This document shows positions 63,382-64,000 of a stretch of DNA of 64,000 nt, in pieces. The notes below the pieces were generated by a model. The model searched no databases, was not told the origin of the DNA, and saw nothing but the letters and a program-made list of their open reading frames with translations. Made by a program: the position numbers and the translations under genes. The stretch is from Alteriqipengyuania flavescens (GTDB lineage: Bacteria; Pseudomonadota; Alphaproteobacteria; Sphingomonadales; Sphingomonadaceae): positions 434,001 to 498,000 of the forward strand of contig NZ_CP129107.1 in NCBI RefSeq assembly GCF_030406725.1, in the 5' to 3' direction. Position 1 is the first letter of the stretch. Each line of letters opens with the position of its first letter.

Positions 63382-64000
63382 GCGGCCGCCTCGCCATTTT
63401 CGATTGCGACGGCACGCTCGTCGACGGGCAGGCGGTCGTGTGCGAGGCGATGGAGCAGGCCTTCGCCCGGATCGGCGCCCCGCCCCCGCCGCGCAGCGCC
63501 ATCCGCCGCATCGTCGGCCTCAGCCTGCCACAGGCAGTCCGCCACCTGATGCCGGATGGCCAGGATGCGGAACGGGCCGAAGTGGTGGAAGCCTACAAGG
63601 AAAATTTCCGCGCCGCGCGCACCGAAGGCCGCCTGGACGAACCGCTGTTCGACGGGATCGAGGCGCTGCTCCGCCGCCTGCATGCGGATGGCTGGGCGCT
63701 GGCTGTCGCGACCGGCAAGTCCGACCGCGGGCTGGTCAGCTGCCTGACTGCGCACGGCATTATCGACCTGTTCTCCTCCCTGCAGACGGCCGACCGCCAT
63801 CCGTCGAAACCCGATCCCGCGATGCTGGCCGAAGCGATGTTCGATTCGGCCACCCCGCCTGCCGACACGGTGATGATCGGCGATACGACGTACGATATCG
63901 CCGCCGCCGCCAACGCGGGCGTGCGCGCCATCGGGGTCGAGTGGGGTTATCACGAGGCGGACGAATTGCTGGGCGCCGGCGCCATCGGCGTGGCGCGCGA
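63378..64000 (+). CDS. HAD-superfamily phosphatase, phosphoglycolate-phosphatase-like, 3' end cut
   Basis: The first 207 or so residues of a HAD hydrolase run to the right edge. Motif I is IFDCDGTLVDG (nucleophile Asp9 and Asp11), motif II is VATGKS, motif III is PSKPDPAMLAEA and motif IV is IGDTTYDIAAAANAG. The C1 cap between motifs I and II fits the Gph/PGP subgroup (phosphoglycolate or pyrophosphatase-like). The GTG start overlaps the upstream stop (GTGA). The substrate is unknown. Confidence 0.88.
   Translation, partial: MSGRLAIFDCDGTLVDGQAVVCEAMEQAFARIGAPPPPRSAIRRIVGLSLPQAVRHLMPDGQDAERAEVVEAYKENFRAARTEGRLDEPLFDGIEALLRRLHADGWALAVATGKSDRGLVSCLTAHGIIDLFSSLQTADRHPSKPDPAMLAEAMFDSATPPADTVMIGDTTYDIAAAANAGVRAIGVEWGYHEADELLGAGAIGVAR

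Overview
The window reads as an ordinary chromosomal segment of a GC-rich alphaproteobacterium, most likely Sphingomonadales and probably Erythrobacteraceae (Erythrobacter / Qipengyuania / Altererythrobacter type). This is inferred from gene order (argS–SPOR protein–nagZ–scpA–scpB–tatA–tatB–tatC), the tamA–tamB pair beside an arginyl-tRNA-protein transferase, the Flp-pilus block, an Oar-like TonB-dependent receptor and an N-acyl-homoserine-lactone-type acylase. No 16S gene is present, so genus is not settled. I see no tRNA, rRNA, CRISPR array, insertion sequence or integrase.

Layout. 1–1,724: end of a small membrane protein gene, its Xre-type regulator with palindromic sites upstream, and a GT4 glycosyltransferase. 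1,947–4,183: GH24 lysozyme, an Asn/Gly-rich secreted protein and a FAS1 lipoprotein. 4,187–12,894, minus strand: tamB, tamA, ate and threonine dehydratase. 12,998–15,587: beta-hydroxyacid dehydrogenase and a secreted amidohydrolase. 15,584–22,910, minus strand: tatC, tatB, tatA, scpB, scpA, nagZ, SPOR protein, argS and a lipoprotein. 23,015–25,426: ispH, thrB, rnhA. 25,598–27,937: a DUF1508 mini-protein, an FAD oxidoreductase and an alpha/beta hydrolase. 28,001–35,304: Flp/Tad pilus genes cpaA, cpaB, cpaC, cpaD, cpaE, tadB, tadC, with no cpaF ATPase between cpaE and tadB. 35,362–39,476, minus strand: MarR and TetR regulators with enoyl-CoA hydratase, short-chain dehydrogenase and thiolase (fatty-acyl-CoA turnover). 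39,849–43,562: a large TonB-dependent receptor with a perfect 501-bp internal duplication. 43,675–47,783: sulfotransferase and clpB. 47,924–53,971: a frameshifted small gene, a penicillin-acylase-family enzyme, a two-module M16 peptidase and a small unknown protein. 54,039–60,996, minus strand: gatC, gatA, gatB with two AT-richer small genes beside and between them, a DUF4153 membrane protein, an FKBP isomerase and rpsU. 61,227–64,000: fluoride channel crcB, an RluA-type pseudouridine synthase, a PaiB-like protein and the start of a HAD phosphatase.

The genes form several working groups: outer-membrane assembly (TamA/TamB); folded-protein export (TatABC); chromosome condensation (ScpA/ScpB); cell-wall recycling and division (NagZ, SPOR, lysozyme); an Flp pilus secretin and inner-membrane platform; acyl-CoA degradation under MarR/TetR-type control; and protein quality control and tRNA amidation (ClpB, GatCAB, ArgS). 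Genes within a group are often translationally coupled by 1–8 base overlaps.

I did not find a clear undescribed multi-gene system. The points most worth checking are the exact tandem duplication in the receptor, the absence of cpaF from the pilus block, the tamA start that only makes sense with a one-base shift, the small frameshifted gene after clpB, the AT-richer gene splitting gatA from gatB, and the palindromic sites upstream of the Xre regulator and of clpB.
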